A stretch of 7,933 nt of DNA from an uncultured Eubacteriales bacterium (GTDB lineage: Bacteria; Bacillota; Clostridia; Oscillospirales; Oscillospiraceae). The stretch lies in the NCBI GenBank assembly GCA_900545925.1, contig URAZ01000072.1, positions 1 to 7,933 of the forward strand, in the 5' to 3' direction. The notes beneath the pieces were generated by a model. The model worked only from the letters and a program-made list of their open reading frames with translations. It was not told the DNA's origin and searched no databases. Made by a program: the position numbers and the translations under genes. Positions 1-4,685 of this stretch are shown one piece after another. The first letter of the stretch is position 1. Each line of letters begins with the position of its first letter.

Positions 1-870
1 GGTAACCTGACGAACCTCTTCCTCTCCCAGAACCAGCTCGATTTGGTGAAGGCTCTTGCCAAGACCGGGAAGCCCATGTTTGGAAAAACTGTTTATAGAC
101 CACACTTTATATATCGTGGGCATAGTAGCTGTCAGTACAAGCTGTTGCCCGCAATCTTTCGGTGGCATGATTTGCCACAAGGCGTCAGCGTAAGTGCATA
201 TTCTCAACTCGAATTTAATATTCTGGAGGATTTTATCTCCGAAGCATGCTTTTTTGTCAGAGATGTCCCTGTAGACGATGTTATATCATGGCTTGAAATC
301 GCACAACATTTTGGAGTTCCAACAAGATTGTTAGACTTCACAGAAAACCCACTGGTCGCTTTGTATTTTGCTTGTATTGGATCACCAGAAAAAGATGCCT
401 GCGTGTGGATCATCAATGAACCGGCATACAATAAGAAGTTTTTCGCGGTAGAGGGACTTATTTTAGCGGCACGTTCAAAGCATACCATATCTAAAATTGT
501 TACAGAGGAAATTGTTTATCAAGATTTCCAACCACATTGCGGAAATATGAATTATATTCAGTACCCATGGATTTATAAGCCGCACTATCGAGAGGAACGG
601 ATGCATTTGCAAGAGAGTGTTTTTATGCTATGGGGAGCAGATCAAAGACCTGTTACAGCAAATATCCTTGGAATCGAGTATATGTCGACCGGAATAGTTA
701 ACAATGCCGAAAATGGTTTGATATGCTCTGTATCAATTCCGGCAGCACGAAAAAAGGGATTGCTAAATGCATTGGATTTATGTGGTGTCAATGAAAAGTT
801 TATATACCCAGGCTTGGACGGCATTGGAAAATACATAAATAAAAAGTACTCTTCTCGACAAACAGTTTGA
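1..870 (+). CDS. FRG-domain protein, 5' end chimeric or beyond the window
   Basis: The frame is open from the window edge to the TGA at 868-870. Counting from the TTG at 43, the FRG hallmarks are visible: an aromatic-RG motif (FIYRGHSS, about residues 22-29) followed by LLPAIFR, the core AQHFGVPTRLLDFTENPLVALYFA (about 87-110; H89, R95 and D98 stand out), then a basic R-x-x-x-Q segment near 184-190 and a C-terminal YPGLDGIGKYI. FRG domains are of uncertain biochemical function and turn up in accessory and conflict-type loci; I infer no reaction. The first ~25 codons are GC-rich and resemble a GH3 beta-glucosidase segment ending TGKP, while the DNA after about position 78 is clearly AT-richer. 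TTG at 43, GTG at 46 and ATG at 76 all lack a convincing ribosome binding site. The FRG core seems to lack the lead-in residues usually found before the YRG motif. It is convergent with the small operon at 930-1696. Domain call is good; true start unknown. Confidence 0.75.
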   Translation, partial: GNLTNLFLSQNQLDLVKALAKTGKPMFGKTVYRPHFIYRGHSSCQYKLLPAIFRWHDLPQGVSVSAYSQLEFNILEDFISEACFFVRDVPVDDVISWLEIAQHFGVPTRLLDFTENPLVALYFACIGSPEKDACVWIINEPAYNKKFFAVEGLILAARSKHTISKIVTEEIVYQDFQPHCGNMNYIQYPWIYKPHYREERMHLQESVFMLWGADQRPVTANILGIEYMSTGIVNNAENGLICSVSIPAARKKGLLNALDLCGVNEKFIYPGLDGIGKYINKKYSSRQTV

Positions 871-883
871 ACCTTAAATAAAC

Positions 884-922
884 AAAAGCGGCAGTTCCAA
901 AACACCTTTGGAGCTGCCGCTT
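884..922 (-). terminator. Rho-independent terminator between convergent genes
   Basis: Arms 886-901 and 907-922 pair over 16 positions with one imperfect pair around a 5-nt loop. Read on the minus strand the stem is followed by TTTTGTTTATTT, so it best serves the small-gene operon that stops at 930. On the plus strand the hairpin follows the FRG stop codon by 15 nt but has only a weak T-tail, so termination there would be less efficient. Confidence 0.75.
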
Positions 923-929
923 AAAACTA

Positions 930-1208
930 TTATCCGCGATAGAATCCGTTTTCACTGTACTGCGCCCATTTTTCGTACATCTTTTCGTAGTTTTCTTTGA
1001 TGAATGCCTGAATTTTGCTGATTTCCCGATCGGTCAGAATCCCCTTGTTTTGAAGAACGCTGTCGCCGTTGCCCTTGACGAAGAACTTTGCGGAGCCGGC
1101 TTCAGTCAGCTTTTTATTGCTGGCGTGGACGTGCATGCATTCCACAACGCAGAACGACGTGAAATAGAGGTAATATCCCGCAACCTTGAACTCGTAATAT
1201 TTCGGCAT
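930..1208 (-). CDS. DUF4160-like small protein
   Basis: A 92-residue soluble protein. It starts MPKYYEFKVAGYYLYF, continues with an H-x-H pair (MHVHAS, about residues 25-30), a short AKFFV strand, a turn, and a helical C-terminus (LTDREISKIQAFIKENYEKM, then W81). This order of short strands, an HVH-type motif and a C-terminal helix ending in a conserved Trp is the DUF4160 pattern, though the resemblance is by eye. DUF4160 proteins often sit in small multi-gene cassettes, sometimes described as toxin-antitoxin-like; no activity is established here. The ATG lies 1 nt after the upstream gene's TAA, with GGAGG 6 nt before the start, so the two are translationally coupled. It is the last gene of the operon, followed by the terminator at 884-922. 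Confidence 0.7.
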   Translation of the reverse strand: MPKYYEFKVAGYYLYFTSFCVVECMHVHASNKKLTEAGSAKFFVKGNGDSVLQNKGILTDREISKIQAFIKENYEKMYEKWAQYSENGFYRG

Positions 1209-1209
1209 C

Positions 1210-1431
1210 TTACGCCTCCATATACTTGAGACTGGAGCTTAAATACTTGGAAGCGATGTGAAGCTCAATATCATTCATCGTTGTTTCCAGAACCGAACCG
1301 TCGACTGCGAAAACGGCTGCCTTGTCGGGAGCATTCAGGTTCAGGACCCGATAGCCGCCCTCGAATTTCGAGAAGGCGTATCCGTCGATGATAACCTCCG
1401 CTTCGTCGGCAATCTGTTTGATGTCAACCAT
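1210..1431 (-). CDS. Small hypothetical protein, middle gene of three-gene operon
   Basis: I do not recognise the family. From the ATG at 1431 it is 73 residues: an acidic N-terminal helix (MVDIKQIADEAEVIIDGYAF), a two-strand middle (GYRVLNLN, AAVFAVDGSVLETT) and a C-terminal helix (MNDIELHIASKYL). It has no membrane segment or signal peptide. An in-frame TTG at 1437 would add two residues and sits 6 nt after a perfect AAGGAGG (1444-1450), a better spacing than the 12 nt to the ATG, so the start is ambiguous. Either start overlaps the end of the upstream gene, whose TGA is at 1424-1426, and the TAA is 1 nt before the next ATG. This packing makes translational coupling likely and suggests the three products act together. 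Confidence 0.65.
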   Translation of the reverse strand: MVDIKQIADEAEVIIDGYAFSKFEGGYRVLNLNAPDKAAVFAVDGSVLETTMNDIELHIASKYLSSSLKYMEA

Positions 1432-1696
1432 GTGCAATCGCGACCTCCTTGATTGGTTTCAGGAATTCCTGCGCGTTGATATACAAATTATTCAGTATCG
1501 GAAGCAGGTCGATGTATTCCTCTTCCGGCTGCGGATTGTGGCGGTATTTTGCCATGACGACCAGGTAGCCGTTGTTCCAGTCCTTGACAGAGGTATATCG
1601 TTCCAGCGAATAGGGCGCTTTGAACCGGATGGTTCGACTGCCAAAGGAAAAGATGCTGAAGCCGTCGCGGTTTCCTAACGTCGCAATTTCATTCAT
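1424..1696 (-). CDS. Small hypothetical protein, first gene of three-gene operon
   Basis: A 90-residue protein of no family I can name. It begins MNEIATLGNRDGFSIFSFGSRTI. A strand-rich middle follows (GYLVVMAKYRHN), then an acidic helix-like stretch (EEEYIDLLPILNNLYINAQEFL) and a terminal strand (IKEVAIAHG). The last ~35 residues have a Y-[IV]-D-L-x-P-x-L pattern loosely like DUF2442 proteins, which can neighbour DUF4160 genes, but the match is too weak to assign. The frame could extend to an ATG at 1747, but the ATG at 1696 is chosen because AGGTGA (1701-1706) sits just upstream and a promoter-like pair (1719-1747) lies inside the longer version. Its 3' end overlaps the next gene. Confidence 0.65.
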   Translation of the reverse strand: MNEIATLGNRDGFSIFSFGSRTIRFKAPYSLERYTSVKDWNNGYLVVMAKYRHNPQPEEEYIDLLPILNNLYINAQEFLKPIKEVAIAHG

Positions 1697-1718
1697 GGGA
1701 TCACCTGCTTTCACAGCT

Positions 1719-1747
1719 ATCTTACCATAATTCCGAGATGTTCGCAA
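1719..1747 (-). promoter_or_regulatory. Candidate sigma-A promoter of the three-gene operon
   Basis: Minus strand TTGCGA (1742-1747) and TAAGAT (1719-1724) are separated by 17 nt; each matches the sigma-A consensus at 4 of 6 positions. The start point would be near 1712, just before the ribosome binding site of the 90-residue gene and just after the spore-protein terminator. Prediction by eye only. Confidence 0.45.
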
Positions 1748-1759
1748 CGAGAAAGCTGC

Positions 1760-1804
1760 AAAATTGAAAATTCCCAGCAGTTGAAATTATCTTCAATCTG
1801 CTGG
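1760..1804 (-). terminator. Rho-independent terminator of the spore-protein gene
   Basis: Read on the minus strand, CCAGCAG (1798-1804), a bulged A, and TTGAA pair with TTCAA and CTGCTGG (arm 1774-1785) around a 6-nt loop. They are followed by a T-rich tail (AATTTTCAATTTT, 1760-1772). The stem begins 8 nt after the TAA at 1813-1815. It insulates the spore-protein gene from the operon downstream. Confidence 0.75.
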
Positions 1805-1812
1805 TGATTCCT

Positions 1813-2076
1813 TTATACTGTCAGTGTCGCTATGTACCGCACCGCCTGCATATGCCCCTCCATGATCCGGTTATTTCTTGTAAATCTCGCGGTTCGTATG
1901 GGGCACACGTTCTTGACCATCTGGCCGCCGACGGAGCCGGCTTCGCGGGAGGTCAGGTCGCCGTTATAGCCGTTCTTCAGGTTGACGCCGACCTCAGAGG
2001 CGGCTTCCATCTTGAACTTGTCCATGGCTTCACGGGCTTCCGGGATGTTGATGTTGGAAGAATTACGGTTCGTCAT
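1813..2076 (-). CDS. Alpha/beta-type small acid-soluble spore protein (SASP), atypical C-terminus
   Basis: SASPs coat DNA in the dormant spore, holding it in an A-like form and protecting it; the GPR protease degrades them at germination. The 87-residue product shows the family core: PEAREAMDKFKMEAASEVGVNL (about residues 12-33), containing the GPR cleavage region (E24 with A25-A26-S27-E28), then NGDLTSREAGSVGGQMVK (38-55), the conserved DNA-contact block. After K55 the usual short amphipathic helix is replaced by 32 residues that do not resemble the family and contain a Cys (C58). Family members are usually about 60-72 residues. Another frame entered after N56 would end 12 codons on, giving 68 residues, so a frameshift is possible. 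The start is supported by AAGGAG (2087-2092) 10 nt upstream. Expression would be expected from a forespore sigma factor; I see no convincing sigma-G promoter. It is monocistronic. Confidence 0.88.
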   Translation of the reverse strand: MTNRNSSNINIPEAREAMDKFKMEAASEVGVNLKNGYNGDLTSREAGSVGGQMVKNVCPIRTARFTRNNRIMEGHMQAVRYIATLTV

Positions 2077-2103
2077 GTTTCTGCATCTCCTTACTTGTTT
2101 TGG

Positions 2104-2123
2104 GGAAATCCGTTTTGATTTCC
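2104..2123. repeat. Perfect 7-bp inverted repeat in the SASP 5' region
   Basis: GGAAATC (2104-2110) and GATTTCC (2117-2123) form a perfect 7-bp inverted repeat with a 6-nt loop, 11 nt upstream of the SASP Shine-Dalgarno sequence. It could be an mRNA 5' hairpin or an operator half-site pair. The rest of the stretch 2093-2198 shows no gene I can support. Confidence 0.35.
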
Positions 2124-2198
2124 TTCAACCGTAGTTTGACCCGATGCAGGCTTGTTATGAATGGGAATTCGCGGGTCAGCTTCCATGGAATTTTTTGA

Positions 2199-2651
2199 AA
2201 CAGCATTTGTGTCGGAAGCAGCACTTCCCTGCTCACGATCTCCGGCGAACTGACAGACGGCGCAAAACTCGGCGGCGGCATCTCCGCTTCGTACCCCATG
2301 CTGCTTGCGGGCAGCACGCAGGATTACAGCGCGTATTTCACCCCGGATGATCCGGACGCTTTCGTACTCTTCTCCGGCAGTGCGCTGACTCTATGCGCAA
2401 AGCCTTCGGCCACGCTTGAGGGCGACACGCTGCCCGTCTCGACCAGCAGCAATTACAAGCCCGATGCGTTTGTACTGTTTGTGGCAGAGTATGACGCGGA
2501 CGGCCGGCTGCTTGCCGTGCACAGTGAGAATATCACGCCCGAATCCGGCACATATACCTTCAAGGTGCAGCTTGGCGCGAAAATCAAATGCTTCCTGCTG
2601 CGCACCGACACCTACGCTCCGCTGTTCGGGACATTCTCACCCAACGCATAA
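2199..2651 (+). pseudogene. 3' remnant of a large, probably secreted, protein
   Basis: The frame opens after a TGA at 2196-2198 and runs to the TAA at 2649-2651, about 150 codons. There is no ribosome binding site at any ATG; the internal ATG at 2298 has none. The text is Gly/Ser/Thr-rich beta-strand sequence, such as LTISGELTDGAKLGGG near the start. It ends with FVAEYDADGRLLAVHSEN, TYTFKVQLGAKIKCFLL and TDTYAPLFGTF, the pattern seen in C-terminal beta-sandwich modules of clostridial extracellular enzymes (YDxxGRLL ... VKxFLWD ... PL). PDAFVLF occurs twice, 36 codons apart. A proper bidirectional terminator follows the stop, so this is a genuine gene end. With the SASP gene diverging just upstream there is no room for the missing 5' part. 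Alternative: an expressed short ORF from 2298, which I think less likely. Confidence 0.55.
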
Positions 2652-2652
2652 C

Positions 2653-2700
2653 ACCATAAAAACCCGGCGGATGGGTGTTCCATCCGCCGGGCTTTTGTGT
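2653..2700. terminator. Bidirectional Rho-independent terminator
   Basis: CCCGGCGGATGG (2663-2674) and its exact complement CCATCCGCCGGG (2680-2691) flank a 5-nt loop. A T-run follows on the plus strand (CTTTTGTGT) and an A-run precedes it (ATAAAAA), giving U-tracts in both directions. It lies between the convergent remnant at 2199-2651 and the asnB stop at 2706-2708. Confidence 0.92.
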
Positions 2701-2705
2701 GCACC

Positions 2706-4289
2706 TTATACGCCGCTGGCGCCGTAGTTGGACAGAACGCGGGCAGATGGGTCCTTCACATCGCAGCCCTTCCATGCTTTGTTCGGCATCCAGAAATCCT
2801 TGACCATTTTGGCCTGACCGGGATAGTATTTTTCAAAAATATCGCGGTACAGGAGACTTTCTTTTGTAAACGGCTTTGCAAATTCGTATTTCGCGCAGCC
2901 CTCCGCAAACGCTTCGTCCGAATAGAGGCTTTCGGCATAGTCCTTCAGATCATCGACCATCGAATGGCCGACGGCGTCGGAGAAAGCCGCCTTCTGCCGC
3001 CAGAGGATATCGTCGGGCAGGATATGATCGTCCGCAAATGCCTTGCGCAGCAGATATTTTCCCATATCATAGGTGTTCATTTTCAGTTCTGGGCGGATGG
3101 ACATGACGTATCGGACGAAATCCAGATCGCCGAACGGCACTCTTGCTTCGAGCGAGTTGACAGAAATGCAGCGGTCTGCGCGCAGGACATCGTACATATA
3201 CAGTTCATCGACACGCTTCTTCGCCTCCTGCTGGAACGCTTCGGCACTGGGGGCAAAGTCTGTGTACTTATAGCCGAACAGTTCATCGGAAATTTCGCCG
3301 GTCATCAGGACACGCACGTCCGTCTGCTCATGGATGGCCTTGCAGCACAGGTACATGCCCATACTGGCGCGGATGGTCGTGATGTCATACGTTCCGAGCA
3401 GTGCGATGACCTCTTCGAGGGAATCGAGCACCTGCTGCCGCGTCATGGTGACCGCGGTGTGCTCCGCGCCAATGAAATCAGCGGTTTCCTTCGCGTATTT
3501 GAGGTCGATGGGGTCTAAGTCCATGCCGATGGCGAACGTGCGGATCTTTTTGCCGAGAAGCTTGGCCGAGATCGCGCAGACAAGGCTGGAATCGAGGCCG
3601 CCGGAGAGCAGAAATCCGAGTGGTGCGTCCGCGTCAAGCCGCTTTTCCACGGCGGAAATCAGCTTTTCGCGGATTTTCTTCGTGACGGTGTCAAGATCGT
3701 CATCCGAATAACGTGTAACGGTGGTCAGATCAGCGTAGCGGACGAATTTGCCGTCCTTGTAATAGTGCCCCGGCGGGAACGGGAAGACGTGCGCGCAGAG
3801 GCCGACGAGATTCTTCGCTTCACTGGCGAAGATGATAGAGCCGTCGGCAAGATAGCCGTAAAACAGCGGGCGGATGCCGATGGGGTCGCGCGCGGCGACA
3901 AGGGAATCGGACGCGGAATCATAGATAATCATGGCAAATTCCGCATCAAGCCCGGCAAACATGTCGGTGCCGTATTCCTGCCACAAGGGGAGAATGATCT
4001 CGCAGTCGGAATCGGATGCAAACACATAGCCCTTGGCCTCGAGTGCCTTTTTGACCGGGCGGAAGCCGTACAGTTCACCGTTGCACACGGCCATATCACC
4101 GCCGCGATGGAACGGCTGCATGCCCTCGGGATGCAGACCCATGATGGCCAGCCTATGGAAGCCCAGCATGCCGCTGCCTGCGGGTTCGAGCCGCGTATCG
4201 TCCGGGCCGCGGGATTTCGTTTTTTCAAAATACGGGAGAACCTGTTCCTTTTTGAGACTGGGGGACGTAAAACCAAGAATTGCGCACAT
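2706..4289 (-). CDS. asnB: Asparagine synthetase B (glutamine-hydrolysing)
   Basis: It makes asparagine from aspartate, glutamine and ATP in the cytoplasm (AMP, PPi and glutamate as by-products). The protein has 527 residues, near the ~550 of E. coli AsnB. The N-terminal class II glutaminase domain has the nucleophile Cys2 exposed after Met removal, RGPDD (27-31), R46 in HRLAI, CNGELYG (69-75) and SDSDCE (92-97). The synthetase domain has the PP-loop SGGLDSS (229-235), GEISDELFGY (331-340), SLEARVPF (379-386) and a C-terminal DPSAR motif. Start: the frame extends three codons further up (MLF-), but only the ATG at 4289 gives Met-Cys, and GGAGG (4298-4302) lies 8 nt before it. It is a single-gene unit behind a T-box leader reading an Asn codon, which fits asparagine biosynthesis rather than a peptide-modifying Asn-synthase homologue. 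The terminator at 2653-2700 ends it. Confidence 0.95.
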   Translation of the reverse strand: MCAILGFTSPSLKKEQVLPYFEKTKSRGPDDTRLEPAGSGMLGFHRLAIMGLHPEGMQPFHRGGDMAVCNGELYGFRPVKKALEAKGYVFASDSDCEIILPLWQEYGTDMFAGLDAEFAMIIYDSASDSLVAARDPIGIRPLFYGYLADGSIIFASEAKNLVGLCAHVFPFPPGHYYKDGKFVRYADLTTVTRYSDDDLDTVTKKIREKLISAVEKRLDADAPLGFLLSGGLDSSLVCAISAKLLGKKIRTFAIGMDLDPIDLKYAKETADFIGAEHTAVTMTRQQVLDSLEEVIALLGTYDITTIRASMGMYLCCKAIHEQTDVRVLMTGEISDELFGYKYTDFAPSAEAFQQEAKKRVDELYMYDVLRADRCISVNSLEARVPFGDLDFVRYVMSIRPELKMNTYDMGKYLLRKAFADDHILPDDILWRQKAAFSDAVGHSMVDDLKDYAESLYSDEAFAEGCAKYEFAKPFTKESLLYRDIFEKYYPGQAKMVKDFWMPNKAWKGCDVKDPSARVLSNYGASGV

Positions 4290-4365
4290 AAAAAGCACCT
4301 CCGAATCATTTGCGCAGCATTGCCTAAAATAAATTTTAGGACGAATTGCTGCCGATCCGCGGTGC
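4290..4365 (-). terminator. T-box attenuator terminator overlapping the asnB ribosome binding site
   Basis: This is the alternative to the antiterminator. On the minus-strand RNA four helices can stack: GCACC (4361-4365) with GGUGC (4295-4299), GGAUC with GAUUC, GCAGCA (4347-4352) with UGCUGC (4314-4319), and CCUAAAAU (4333-4340) with AUUUUAGG (4323-4330). UUUUU (4290-4294) follows directly, then the asnB AUG. CCUAA and the T-box GCACC take part in both structures, so the folds are mutually exclusive. The 3' arm contains most of the Shine-Dalgarno sequence. Confidence 0.75.
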
Positions 4366-4612
4366 CACCTAACTTACTGGAATACCCAGTCTCTTTTCCG
4401 GGACTCTGACAAGCCCCTGCGCTTTAACGCCGCGCTGCGCGTCTTCCCTACTGTGGTCTTTTCCGGTTCAGGTTGCTGCTAAGAAGTGTTCGTTCACGAA
4501 GGCGTTGGCGCCGGGATCCCAGCATCCCCGGCTCTCTGTGGCCATGTCCCGCGTTACTTTTCTTCCTCATTGCATTTGGCGATATTCTTTTATTGAGTGA
4601 AGCTTTAAATGA
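4290..4612 (-). promoter_or_regulatory. T-box riboswitch, tRNA-Asn responsive (AAC specifier)
   Basis: The minus strand carries the T-box core AGGTGGCACCGCGG (4357-4370). The antiterminator is UUAGG (4368-4372) with CCUAA (4336-4340), a 7-nt bulge UGGCACC (4361-4367), and GCGGA with UUCGU (4356-4360 with 4341-4345). The bulge UGGC complements tRNA 3' GCCA, so a G discriminator base as in tRNA-Asn. Stem I is visible: AGGAAG, then an AGUA loop-E-like segment, AGAGAG (4532-4537), and a distal hairpin with arms 4510-4517 and 4524-4532. The 3' strand has GAACGAACACTTCTT (4481-4495), where CUUCUU pairs with AGGAAG. By analogy to the glyQS arrangement the specifier is AAC at 4488-4490 (Asn). A stem III hairpin lies at 4376-4390. 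Uncharged tRNA-Asn would stabilise the antiterminator and allow asnB expression. Confidence 0.93.
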
Positions 4613-4619
4613 TAAAGCA

Positions 4620-4648
4620 ATTTTACACCCGGCGGCCTGTTTCGTCAA
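4620..4648 (-). promoter_or_regulatory. Sigma-A promoter of the asnB T-box unit
   Basis: Minus strand TTGACG (4643-4648), a 17-nt spacer and TAAAAT (4620-4625) each match the consensus at 5 of 6 positions, placing the start near 4612, just ahead of stem I of the T-box. It begins within 40 nt of the flavoprotein stop codon. A 7-bp inverted repeat (CCGGCGG 4629-4635, CCGCCGG 4675-4681) brackets the -35 box. Confidence 0.8.
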
Positions 4649-4685
4649 GCGTGCAGGTTTGACAAAATACATACCCGCCGGTTCT

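Noticed and set aside
1..45. Leucine-rich-repeat reading of the first codons (LTNLFLSQNQL)
   Set aside because: One LRR-like unit with no second repeat; the following VKALAKTGKP fits GH3 better.
2144..2180. Sigma-G promoter for SASP (minus-strand CATAACA)
   Set aside because: The -10-like element lacks a matching -35 at 17-18 nt, so it is not reported as a feature.
2063..2317. 84-codon minus-strand frame upstream of SASP
   Set aside because: Low-complexity, no ribosome binding site, overlaps the SASP start and the plus-strand remnant, which has the better protein-like sequence.
2697..3518. 273-codon plus-strand open frame antisense to asnB
   Set aside because: It lies wholly within a certain asnB gene, has no ribosome binding site and no family-like sequence; it is a GC-rich codon shadow. 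The same applies to the plus-strand frame at 3765-4409.
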